Positions 19,377 through 27,309 of a stretch of 64,000 bases of DNA are shown in pieces. Source of the DNA: Brachymonas denitrificans (GTDB lineage Bacteria; Pseudomonadota; Gammaproteobacteria; Burkholderiales; Burkholderiaceae_C); assembly GCF_907163135.1 (NCBI RefSeq), contig NZ_CAJQUA010000001.1, forward strand, positions 2,123,001 through 2,187,000, written 5' to 3'. The translations under genes were made by a program, and so were the position numbers. Numbering within the stretch: the stretch's first letter is position 1; each line of letters opens with the position of its first letter. The notes beneath the pieces were generated by a model. The model made no database searches. It had not been told where the DNA came from and was given only the letters and a program-made list of their open reading frames with translations.

Positions 19377-20570
19377 TCAATCGGGCAGGCGCTCGATGAT
19401 GGTGGCCGTGGCCATGCCGTGGCCGATGCACATGACCTGCAGGCCGAAGCGGCCATCCACATGGTCCAGCCCGGACAGCATCTTGGCCAGCAGGCCGGCG
19501 CCGGTGCCGCCCAGCGGGTGGCCATGGGCAATGGCGCCGCCCCAGGGGTTGAGCCTGTCCATATCGGCATTGAATTCACGCGCCCAGGCCAGCGCCACGC
19601 TGGCAAAAGCCTCGTTCACCTCGATCCAGTCCATGTCGGCCAGGCTGAGCCCGGCCTGCCTGAGCGCGGCATGGGTGGCCGGAATCACGCCGGTGAGCTG
19701 CAGCACCGGATCGGAGCCGACCACCACGCGGGCGCGAAAACGTGCACGCGGCTTCAGGCCGTGGGCATCGGCCGCGGTGCGGCTGGCCAGCAGCACGGCC
19801 GAGGCACCATCGGACATCTGGCTGGCGTTGGCTGCCGTCACCACACCCTCCTCCATGCTGCGGAACACCGGCTGCATGCCGGACATGCGCTCCCGGTCGA
19901 CCACGGCACGCACGCCTTCGTCATGGTCGAGCTGCATGGCATTGCCGTCCTTGTCCACGCCGGGCAGCGGGGTGATTTCGGCATGCAGGCCGGCCTGGCG
20001 CGCGGCATGGGCGCGGCGGTGGCTTTCGATGGCAAAGGCGTCGCAGTCAGCGCGGCTGAGCTGCCAGTGTTCGGCAATGCGTTCGGCGCTTTCGACCTGG
20101 TGCGGGATGGCAAAGCGTTCGAGGATGCGCGGATGCAGATTGTCAAATCCGGTGAAATCACGCTGGCCCAGCGTCAGATCCAGGAACATGGGCACGCGGC
20201 TCATGCTTTCCACGCCACAGCCGATGGCAAAGTCCAGATCGCCGGCGGCAATCGCCTGCGCCGCAGCATGCACGGCGTACTGGCTGGAGCCGCACATGCG
20301 GTTGAGGCTGACGCCGGGAATGGTTTCCGGCAAGCCGGCCAGCAGCACGGCCTGGCGCGCGATGTTGGCGCCCTGCTCGCCGGCCTGGCTGACACAGCCG
20401 GCAATCACGTCGCCGATTCTCGCGGCAGGCACGGCGGCGCGCGCCAGCGCCTGTTGCAGCACTCCGGCCAGCAGTTCGTCGGGGCGGGTGTCACGCAGGG
20501 CGCCCTTGCGCTTGCCGAAGGGCGTGCGCACGGCGGAGAGGATGACGGGGTCGTTGGGAGAGATGGTCAT
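19377..20570 (-). CDS. Thiolase, acetyl-CoA acetyltransferase type
   Basis: This thiolase cleaves 3-ketoacyl-CoA to acetyl-CoA and a shortened acyl-CoA, or condenses two acetyl-CoA. The 397 residues hold the nucleophile Cys93 in NRMCGSSQ, His351 in GHPLGGTGA and the second acid/base Cys381 in CIGHGMATA, all at expected places. The final motif reads CIGHG where many family members have CxGGGQG, a mild variation. It lies between the acyl-CoA dehydrogenase (38 bases upstream) and the acyl-CoA ligase, so it probably completes beta-oxidation of the same substrate. An enoyl-CoA hydratase and a 3-hydroxyacyl-CoA dehydrogenase are not adjacent and must come from elsewhere. Confidence 0.93.
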   Translation of the reverse strand: MTISPNDPVILSAVRTPFGKRKGALRDTRPDELLAGVLQQALARAAVPAARIGDVIAGCVSQAGEQGANIARQAVLLAGLPETIPGVSLNRMCGSSQYAVHAAAQAIAAGDLDFAIGCGVESMSRVPMFLDLTLGQRDFTGFDNLHPRILERFAIPHQVESAERIAEHWQLSRADCDAFAIESHRRAHAARQAGLHAEITPLPGVDKDGNAMQLDHDEGVRAVVDRERMSGMQPVFRSMEEGVVTAANASQMSDGASAVLLASRTAADAHGLKPRARFRARVVVGSDPVLQLTGVIPATHAALRQAGLSLADMDWIEVNEAFASVALAWAREFNADMDRLNPWGGAIAHGHPLGGTGAGLLAKMLSGLDHVDGRFGLQVMCIGHGMATATIIERLPD

Positions 20571-20608
20571 GGGAATTCCTTGCGGTTGACGTCAGTCGGC
20601 TTTCGGCT

Positions 20609-21760
20609 TCAAGCGCCGCTGGCGAGGGCGCGCTCCATCTCGCGCGCGATGATGCTGCGCTGGATCTCGCTGGTGCCTTCGTAAATCTGCAGCACCTTGG
20701 CATCACGGAACAGCTTCTCGACCGGGTATTCGGTGCTGTAGCCCATGCCGCCCAGCACCTGGATCGCCTGCGTGGCGGCCCACATGGCGGCGTCGGAGCT
20801 GTAGGCCTTGGCGACAGAGGCCTGCAGCGTGTTGCGCTGGCCCTGGTCGGCCAGCCAGGCCGACTGGTAGGTGAGCAGGCGCGAGGCTTCGAGCCGGATC
20901 TGCATCTCTGCCAGATGGTGGGCCACGGCCTGGTGGTCGATCAGGCGCTGGCCCATGGACTTGCGCTCGGTGGCGTAAGGCAGCGCCTCGTCGATGCAGC
21001 GCTGCACCAGCCCGAGCCCGAAGGCCGCCACCATGGGGCGGGACTGGTCGAAGGTGCGCATGGCGATGGCAAAGCCCTCGCCTTCGGCGCCCAGACGCTG
21101 CTGCGCCGGCACGCGCACGCCATCGAAAAACACTTCGCAGGTGGGTGCGGCGCGCTGGCCGAGCTTGCCCAGCGGCTCGCCCACGGTCAGGCCGGGGCTG
21201 TCGCGCTCGACGATGAAGGCGCTGATGCCCTTGTGGCCGGCGGCGGGATCGGTCTTGGCAAACACCACGAAGAAGCTGGCGAGCGAGGCGTTGGAGATCC
21301 ACATCTTGCTGCCGTTGAGGATGTAGTCGCTGCCGTCGCGGGTGGCGGTGCTGCGGATGCCGGCGGCGTCGGAGCCGGCGCCGGGCTCGGTCAGGGCGAA
21401 ACTGGCGAATTGGCCGGCTGCGAATCGGGGCAGCCAGGCCTGCTTCTGCTCCGGCGTACCGGCCAGCAGGATGGGCTCGGCCGCGAGCGCATTCACGCAC
21501 AACGCGGTGCCGATGCCGAGGCAGGCGCGACAGAGCTGCTCGGTGACAAGCGCCACCTCGAGCGCCCCGAGGCCGGCGCCGCCAAACTCGGCGGGCAGGG
21601 CGATGTTGAGCAAGCCGAGTTCCAGCGCCTTGGCATGCACCTGCAAGGGAAAGCTCAGCTCGCGATCGTGCTGTGCGGACAAGGGCGCAATCTCCTGGCT
21701 GGCGAACTCGCGGGCGAGTTGCTGGATCATGCGCTGTTCATCGGTAAGGGCGAAATGCAT
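20609..21760 (-). CDS. Acyl-CoA dehydrogenase
   Basis: This FAD enzyme introduces the alpha-beta double bond into acyl-CoA and passes electrons to ETF. The 383 residues start MHFALTDEQRMIQQLAREFA and show the FAD/substrate segment FALTEPGAGSDAAGIRSTA, KMWISNA, and LGGMGYSTEYPVEKLFRDAK. The catalytic base is Glu361 in QIYEGTSEIQR. The start at 21760 is chosen because the family N-terminus begins there. It is first in a minus-strand operon with thiolase and acyl-CoA ligase. The 209-base region to the divergent AraC-type regulator contains a palindrome at 21929-21941. Confidence 0.93.
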   Translation of the reverse strand: MHFALTDEQRMIQQLAREFASQEIAPLSAQHDRELSFPLQVHAKALELGLLNIALPAEFGGAGLGALEVALVTEQLCRACLGIGTALCVNALAAEPILLAGTPEQKQAWLPRFAAGQFASFALTEPGAGSDAAGIRSTATRDGSDYILNGSKMWISNASLASFFVVFAKTDPAAGHKGISAFIVERDSPGLTVGEPLGKLGQRAAPTCEVFFDGVRVPAQQRLGAEGEGFAIAMRTFDQSRPMVAAFGLGLVQRCIDEALPYATERKSMGQRLIDHQAVAHHLAEMQIRLEASRLLTYQSAWLADQGQRNTLQASVAKAYSSDAAMWAATQAIQVLGGMGYSTEYPVEKLFRDAKVLQIYEGTSEIQRSIIAREMERALASGA

Positions 21761-21928
21761 CTGGTCAGGGGCAGCCTGCGCTGCCTTGTTCAAGGTCGAT
21801 ATTGACAATGTGCGCCAATGAGAAGCACTGTGTTTCCGCTGGCTGCACACGCTAAGGGTTTTCACTTATACCTGATTTTCTTCAGGAAAACCGGATCAAT
21901 TCTAGGCACGCTGCCTTTGCATGACAGT

Positions 21929-21941
21929 GGCCAGTCTGGCC
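21929..21941. promoter_or_regulatory. Palindrome between acyl-CoA dehydrogenase and araC-type genes
   Basis: GGCCAG-T-CTGGCC is a perfect 6+1+6 palindrome located 28 bases before the proposed AraC-type start and about 170 bases before the operon start. It is a candidate regulator site; AraC proteins more often use direct repeats, so assignment to that protein is uncertain. Confidence 0.35.
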
Positions 21942-21969
21942 GAAAAGTTTGCATAATCAGCCAACCGTG

Positions 21970-22989
21970 ATGCAAAACTCCCTTCCCACCATCCCCATCG
22001 ATTTCGTGCGCGATCTGCTGCAAGGCGCGGCACTGGATTCGCACCAGCAGGCGGCCTGTGTGCTGCGTGCCGGCATTGCGCCGGCCTTGCTGCAACAGGC
22101 GGGCGCCCGCGTGACCAACCAACAGTTCGCCGGCCTGTATCGCCTGCTGGCCCAGCAGTGCGATGACGAAACCCCCGGCATGTTTGCGCGCCCGCTGCGC
22201 GGCGGTACGCTCAAGTTCCTGTGCCTGAGCCTGATCGGTTCACCCAGCCTGGTGACGGCGCTGTACCGGTTCACGCAATACTTCCGGCTGCTGCTGGATG
22301 ACCTGCTTTTCGTGCTGCGTACGCAGGGCTCGCGTGTTCAGGTGGCACTGGTGCCGCGCACGGAGGCGGTGCGGCAGAACACCTTTGCGCAGAAGATGAT
22401 GCTCAAGCTGGTGCACGGGGTGGCGTCCTGGCTGGCGGGGCACAAGATCCCGCTGGCGCAGGTCGATTTCACCCACGCGCGGCCGGAACAGGGATCGGAG
22501 TATGTCTTTCTCTATCCGGGGCCGCAGCGCTTCGAGCAGCCGGAGATGGCACTCTGGTTCGATCTGGAGCAGTTGCAGACGCCGATCCGGCAGGGGCAGC
22601 AATCGGTGTCCGCGTTTCTGGCGCGCGCTCCGGCGGACTGGATGTTCGTCTCCTTTGCCGAGCGCATCGTGAGCCACCGCGTGCGCGAGCATCTGCAGCA
22701 GCGGCTGGAGCAGCCCGTCACCATCGCTGCAGTGGCGGATGCGCTGCACTTTTCCGTACGCACGCTGGCGCGCAAGCTGCAGGCGGAAGGCACCAGCTTC
22801 CAGGCAGTCAAGGATGAGTTGCGGCGCGACGTGGCGATCCAGCTGCTGACGCAAAGCCGGCTGGCGGTGGCGCAGATCGGGCAGCGCGTGGGATTCGAGG
22901 ATGCGACCTGCTTTCAGCGGGCGTTCCGGCAGTGGACGGGGAGTGCGCCGGGGGCGTATCGGCGGCGGCCGGCTCAGGCATCCAGGTAA
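21970..22989 (+). CDS. AraC-family transcriptional regulator
   Basis: The 339-residue regulator has an N-terminal ligand-binding/dimerisation domain of the PF12625 type (about 10-200, with TLKFLCLSLIGSPSLVTAL) and a C-terminal AraC helix-turn-helix pair (about 235-335). The latter includes VADALHFSVRTLARKLQAEG and IGQRVGFEDATCFQRAFRQW. The ATG at 21970 is preferred to a TTG at 21949 because the family domain starts soon after and no clear ribosome site favours the TTG. The divergent acyl-CoA dehydrogenase-thiolase-ligase operon is its probable target, with a fatty or aliphatic acid derivative as possible inducer. Confidence 0.9.
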   Translation: MQNSLPTIPIDFVRDLLQGAALDSHQQAACVLRAGIAPALLQQAGARVTNQQFAGLYRLLAQQCDDETPGMFARPLRGGTLKFLCLSLIGSPSLVTALYRFTQYFRLLLDDLLFVLRTQGSRVQVALVPRTEAVRQNTFAQKMMLKLVHGVASWLAGHKIPLAQVDFTHARPEQGSEYVFLYPGPQRFEQPEMALWFDLEQLQTPIRQGQQSVSAFLARAPADWMFVSFAERIVSHRVREHLQQRLEQPVTIAAVADALHFSVRTLARKLQAEGTSFQAVKDELRRDVAIQLLTQSRLAVAQIGQRVGFEDATCFQRAFRQWTGSAPGAYRRRPAQASR

Positions 22990-23072
22990 ACTCCCATCGC
23001 GAGCAGTCGGGGCTCGACATGGCGTCGCGGACGGCTGCGACCCATACGTATTACGATCAACGGAGGCCAACA

Positions 23073-23906
23073 ATGGAATGGACGCGCGAAGAGATAGAGG
23101 CCATTGTTGCTGATTACCTTCACATGCTGACGCTCGAATTGAGCGGCCAGGCATACAGCAAGGCGGATCACAGAAGACGGCTCTTGCCTTTGCTCAATAA
23201 CCGTTCAGAAGCGTCCATCGAGTTCAAGCATGGAAATATCAGTGCGGTTCTGGCAAAACTGGGCATTCCCGGCATCCGGGGATATCTGGCTCGGGCGAAC
23301 TATCAGAAACTCCTGGCCGAAGTCGTCGAAGAGCGGTTCAGGAAATTGAGCCCGGTGGATGCCGCGGCCTCGGCCGCAGTGCAGTTGCCCGCCACCGCGC
23401 CTTCGCATGTGGATTTTTCCAAGGTGCTGGCTGTAGCCCCGAAGGTGTCGCGTCGTGCACAGGAAACGGAGGAGTATTTCGCCTCCGAAGGCGTCAAGAG
23501 AGACTATCTTGCACAGGAGAGCCGCAATGCCTCGCTTGGCCTGGCCGGAGAACAGTTCGTTCTCGAATTTGAACACTGGAGATTGATTCGTTCTGGAGCC
23601 CCTCGACTTGCGGACAAAGTCGAACATGTTTCCGTGAACAAGGGCGACGGCCTGGGCTACGACATACTATCCTTCGACGAGAGCGGACGCGAGCGATTCA
23701 TTGAAGTCAAGACCACGACCTTCAACAAGGAAACGCCTTTTTTTGTGTCACGCGGCGAGCTTGGTTTCTCGAAAGCGTTCAGCGACCAGTTTCATCTGTA
23801 CCGGCTCTTCGAATTTCGCGCATCCCCGAAACTATTCGAGCTGCCCGGTGCACTGAATGACCACTGCATACTCGACCCAGTGACCTACCAGGCGAGTTTT
23901 TCCTGA
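23073..23906 (+). CDS. DUF3883 protein with a PD-(D/E)XK nuclease-like core
   Basis: The 277-residue protein is not part of any recognisable operon. The N-terminal 95 residues (MEWTREEIEAIVADYLHML, GIRGYLARANYQKLLAEVVE) look like a small helical domain. The C-terminal part matches DUF3883: GLAGEQFVLEFE (Glu161), GLGYDILSFD (Asp197) and ERFIEVKTTT (Glu211, Lys213). That E...D...ExK set is the arrangement of PD-(D/E)XK restriction-type nucleases, so DNA or RNA cleavage is possible but unproven. A strong CGGAGG ribosome site precedes the ATG. Base composition is clearly less GC-rich than the neighbours, suggesting recent acquisition. DUF3883 domains often occur in restriction or other defence proteins. 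Confidence 0.75.
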   Translation: MEWTREEIEAIVADYLHMLTLELSGQAYSKADHRRRLLPLLNNRSEASIEFKHGNISAVLAKLGIPGIRGYLARANYQKLLAEVVEERFRKLSPVDAAASAAVQLPATAPSHVDFSKVLAVAPKVSRRAQETEEYFASEGVKRDYLAQESRNASLGLAGEQFVLEFEHWRLIRSGAPRLADKVEHVSVNKGDGLGYDILSFDESGRERFIEVKTTTFNKETPFFVSRGELGFSKAFSDQFHLYRLFEFRASPKLFELPGALNDHCILDPVTYQASFS

Positions 23907-23995
23907 TTGGGACACGCGGCCAAAGATCGCTCCAAGCTTGCGGGGCACGCTCTTTGAAGCGTTTTCCTCCTGGATGACGGGCTACTCCCTGTCAC

Positions 23996-25390
23996 TCACT
24001 TCCCAATACAAAACTTCCCGAAAATCTCCCCCAGCAAATCATCCGGCGTGAATTCGCCGGTGATCTCGTTGAGCGCGTTCTGCGCCAGGCGCAGCTCTTC
24101 GGCCAGGATGTCGAGCGCCGGCATCGGGGTGTTGAGGTGCGCGCTGGCCAGTTCCACATGCCCGGCCACGCGGCGCAGCGCGTGCACATGGCGTTCGCGC
24201 GCGATAAACACCCCTTCGGGCGCAGACTGCCAGCCGACGATCTGCAGCAGGCGCTGGCGCAGCGCATCCAGCCCCGCGCCGGTCTTGGCCGACAGCGCCA
24301 GATGGGTGTCATCGCCCTCCAGCAGCGGCCCCACGGCATCGGCCTTGTTGGCGATGTGCAGCACCGGCACGGCGGGCGGCAATTGCGCCTTCAGGCGCTC
24401 GGCAATCAGGGCATCGGCTGCGTCGTAGTCCGCATCGCCCACGCGCGTCAGGTCGTGCAGAAACAGCACGGCATCGGCCTGGCCGATTTCGTCCCAGGCG
24501 CGGTGGATGCCGATTTTCTCCACCTCATCCACCTCGGCCAGGGTGGTGTCGCGCAGGCCGGCCGTGTCGATCACATGCAGCGGCACGCCTTCGATCTGGA
24601 TGGTCTGCGTCACCTTGTCGCGCGTGGTGCCGGCAATCGGCGTGACGATGGCCAGTTCGGCCCCGGCCAGCGCATTGAGCAGCGAGCTCTTGCCTGCGTT
24701 GGGCTGGCCGGCAATCACCACCTTGATGCCCTCGCGCAGCAGCGCGCCCTGTTGCGCCTGCTTCTGGATGCCATGCAGTTGCGCCTCGATGCGCGCCAGC
24801 TGGCCCGCCGCATCGGCCTGCTGCAGGAAGTCGATGTCTTCTTCGGGAAAGTCCAGCGTGGCCTCGACCAGCATGCGCAGGTGTACCAGCGCATCGCGCA
24901 GGGTGTGCACCTGCTCGCTGAAGGCGCCACTGAGCGAGCGGCTGGCGCTGCGGGCGGCGGTTTCGGTGCTGGCGTCGATCAGGTCGGCCACGGCTTCGGC
25001 TTGGGCGAGGTCCAGCTTGCCGTTGAGGAAGGCGCGCTCGGTGAATTCACCCGGGCGCGCCACGCGCAGGCCCAGCGATTCGCCTTGCTGCAGGCAGTGC
25101 GCGAGCAGCATCTGCAGCACCACGCTGCCACCGTGGGCCTGCAGTTCCAGCACGTCCTCGCCGGTGTAGCTGTGTGGCGCCGGAAACCACAGCGCCAGGC
25201 CGTGGTCGATGGGCTGGCCGTCGGCATCCGGAAACGGCATGTAACTTGCCATGCGCGCGGCCGGCAACTTGCCCAGCAGCTGTTCCACCAGCGGCGCCAG
25301 GCCCTTGCCGCTCAGGCGCACGATGCCGACGGCGCCGCGTCCGGGAGCGGTGGCGATGGCGGCAATGGGCTGGGCGTGCTGGGTCAACAT
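23996..25390 (-). CDS. mnmE: tRNA uridine-5-carboxymethylaminomethyl GTPase MnmE (TrmE)
   Basis: With MnmG, this GTPase modifies the wobble uridine of several tRNAs. The 464-residue product shows the folate-binding N-domain ([20 protein letters not shown]), helical domain, a G domain with [24 protein letters not shown] and NKAD, and the invariant C-terminal CIGK that takes part in catalysis. The start is placed at 25390 because the family N-terminus [17 protein letters not shown] begins there. In most Burkholderiales mnmE directly follows yidC on the same strand. Here about 6 kb of plus-strand metabolic genes lie between the two. Confidence 0.97.
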   Translation of the reverse strand: MLTQHAQPIAAIATAPGRGAVGIVRLSGKGLAPLVEQLLGKLPAARMASYMPFPDADGQPIDHGLALWFPAPHSYTGEDVLELQAHGGSVVLQMLLAHCLQQGESLGLRVARPGEFTERAFLNGKLDLAQAEAVADLIDASTETAARSASRSLSGAFSEQVHTLRDALVHLRMLVEATLDFPEEDIDFLQQADAAGQLARIEAQLHGIQKQAQQGALLREGIKVVIAGQPNAGKSSLLNALAGAELAIVTPIAGTTRDKVTQTIQIEGVPLHVIDTAGLRDTTLAEVDEVEKIGIHRAWDEIGQADAVLFLHDLTRVGDADYDAADALIAERLKAQLPPAVPVLHIANKADAVGPLLEGDDTHLALSAKTGAGLDALRQRLLQIVGWQSAPEGVFIARERHVHALRRVAGHVELASAHLNTPMPALDILAEELRLAQNALNEITGEFTPDDLLGEIFGKFCIGK

Positions 25391-25659
25391 GGCGGCAAAC
25401 GAATCGATGGAGGAACTGAGGGCATTGTAAGTTGGCCCCGCCAGCCACGCCGCTGACGCCGGACGCCGGCAAGTATCCCCCAGCACTACGCCATCGCAAC
25501 CCTGGTGCGCAAGCCGCCTTGGCGTGAGGGCTTTCCCGCAAATGCCGTGCCGCACTCCCACAGCGCATGGCAGGCAAGGTAGCATGCGCAAAACAAGCGA
25601 ACGGGCGTGCGATTCTTATCGGGTCGGAGCGCCCGCCCAACGGGAGACAGGCACGCGCC

Positions 25660-27309
25660 ATGGAAACGGATTTTGACTACATCGTGGTCGGCGGCGGCTC
25701 GGCCGGTTCGGTGCTGGCCGGGCGCCTGAGCGAGCACGCCGGCACCCGCGTCTGCCTGCTTGAAGCCGGTGGCGGCGGCAGCGGTCCGGCGGTGAACATC
25801 CCTTGCGGCGCCGTCACCATGCTGCCCACGCGCTATAACAACTGGGCCTTCGAGAGTGTGCCCCAACCCGGCCTGAACGGCCGCCGTGCCTACCAGCCGC
25901 GCGGCAAGTGCCTGGGCGGCTCCTCGGCGATCAACGCGATGATCTACATCCGCGGCCACCGCCACGATTACGACCACTGGGCTGCACTCGGCAACGCCGG
26001 CTGGTCGTATGACGATGTGCTGCCCTATTTCATCCTCAGCGAAAACAACGAGCGCTACCGTGACCGCTGGCACGGCAACAGCGGGCCGCTGCACGTGAGC
26101 GATCTGCGCAGCGACAGCCCGTTCCATGCACGCTACCTCGAAGCGGCGCGGCAGGCCGGACTGCCGCTGGCGGGCGACTTCAACGGCGCCGAGCAGGAAG
26201 GTGTGGGCCTGTACCAGGTCACGCAGAAGGACGGCGAACGCTGGAGCGCGGCGCGTGCCTACCTGCTGCCGCATATCGGACAGCGCGCCAACCTCGCCGT
26301 GCACACGCGGGCAGCGGTGCAGCGCATCGTGTTCGAGGGCCGGCGCGCCGTGGGAGTGGACGTGCTGCTGCAGGGCCAGCGCCACCGGCTGCACGCCCGA
26401 CGCGAGGTGCTGCTGAGCGCAGGCGCCCTGCAATCCCCCCAACTGCTGATGCTGTCCGGCGTAGGCGATGGCGCGCTGCTGCAGCAGCATGGCATCGCCA
26501 GCGTGCACCACCTGCCCGGCGTCGGCCGCAATCTGCAGGACCACCTGGACTTCACCTTCGGCTACAACGTGCGCGGCGTGGACAGCTTCGGGTTTTCTTC
26601 GCGTGGCAGCTGGCGCATGCTGCGCGAGTTGCTGCAATTCCGCCGGGCGCGGCGCGGCATGCTCACCACCAACTTTGCCGAAGGCGGCGGTTTTCTCAAG
26701 TCGCGGCCGGAACTGCCCATCCCCGACCTGCAACTGCATTTCGTCGTTGCGCTGGTCGACAGCCATGCGCGCAAGCTGCACTGGGGGCACGGCCTGTCCT
26801 GCCACGTCTGCCTGCTGCGGCCGCAGAGCCGCGGCACCGTCGGCCTGCAGGGTGCCGATCCTGCCTTGCCGCCACGCATCGACCCGGCCTATCTCTCGCA
26901 TCCGCAAGACCTCGAAGACATGGTGGCCGGCTACCGCATCACCCAGCGGCTGATGCAGGCCCCGGCGCTGGCCGAGCTCTACACGCGCGACATGTTCACC
27001 GCCGACGTGCGCGACGACGAAGGCATCCGCGCCATCATCCGCCAGCGCGCGGAAACCATCTACCATCCGGTCGGCACCTGCCGCATGGGCACCGACGCCG
27101 ACGCCGTGGTCGACGCCGAATTGCGCGTGCACGGCCTGCAGGGTCTGCGCGTGGTCGATGCCTCCATCATGCCTACCCTGATCGGCGGCAATACCAACGC
27201 CCCGACCATCATGATTGCCGAAAAGGCTGTGGACCTGATCCGGGGACAGTCGCGGATCCGGCCGGGCGTCCCACACCACGGAGAGAGCGTCCATGCCGGC
27301 ACCCACTGA
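25660..27309 (+). CDS. GMC-family FAD-dependent alcohol oxidoreductase (choline dehydrogenase / AlkJ-like)
   Basis: The 549-residue flavoenzyme has the FAD-binding motif VVGGGSAGSVLAGRLSE (GGGSAG at 11-16), GGSSAINAMIYIRGH (GMC signature 1), a signature-2 region around SAGALQSPQLLMLSG, and the catalytic pair His469 in YHPVGTCRMG and Asn513 in GGNTNAPTIM. The family oxidises primary or secondary alcohols and passes electrons to quinones or oxygen. Choline dehydrogenase and AlkJ are the nearest well-known types, but the substrate here is unknown. The start at 25660 has CGGGAG upstream. The gene end overlaps the next gene by 17 bases, so it forms an operon with the monooxygenase-hydrolase fusion and the dehydrogenase. 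Oxidation of an alcohol to the ketone used by the next enzyme is inferred. Confidence 0.9.
   Translation: METDFDYIVVGGGSAGSVLAGRLSEHAGTRVCLLEAGGGGSGPAVNIPCGAVTMLPTRYNNWAFESVPQPGLNGRRAYQPRGKCLGGSSAINAMIYIRGHRHDYDHWAALGNAGWSYDDVLPYFILSENNERYRDRWHGNSGPLHVSDLRSDSPFHARYLEAARQAGLPLAGDFNGAEQEGVGLYQVTQKDGERWSAARAYLLPHIGQRANLAVHTRAAVQRIVFEGRRAVGVDVLLQGQRHRLHARREVLLSAGALQSPQLLMLSGVGDGALLQQHGIASVHHLPGVGRNLQDHLDFTFGYNVRGVDSFGFSSRGSWRMLRELLQFRRARRGMLTTNFAEGGGFLKSRPELPIPDLQLHFVVALVDSHARKLHWGHGLSCHVCLLRPQSRGTVGLQGADPALPPRIDPAYLSHPQDLEDMVAGYRITQRLMQAPALAELYTRDMFTADVRDDEGIRAIIRQRAETIYHPVGTCRMGTDADAVVDAELRVHGLQGLRVVDASIMPTLIGGNTNAPTIMIAEKAVDLIRGQSRIRPGVPHHGESVHAGTH

Noticed and set aside
24137-25456. Plus-strand frame opposite mnmE
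   Set aside because: Antisense shadow rich in His, Gln and Ala; mnmE is certain.
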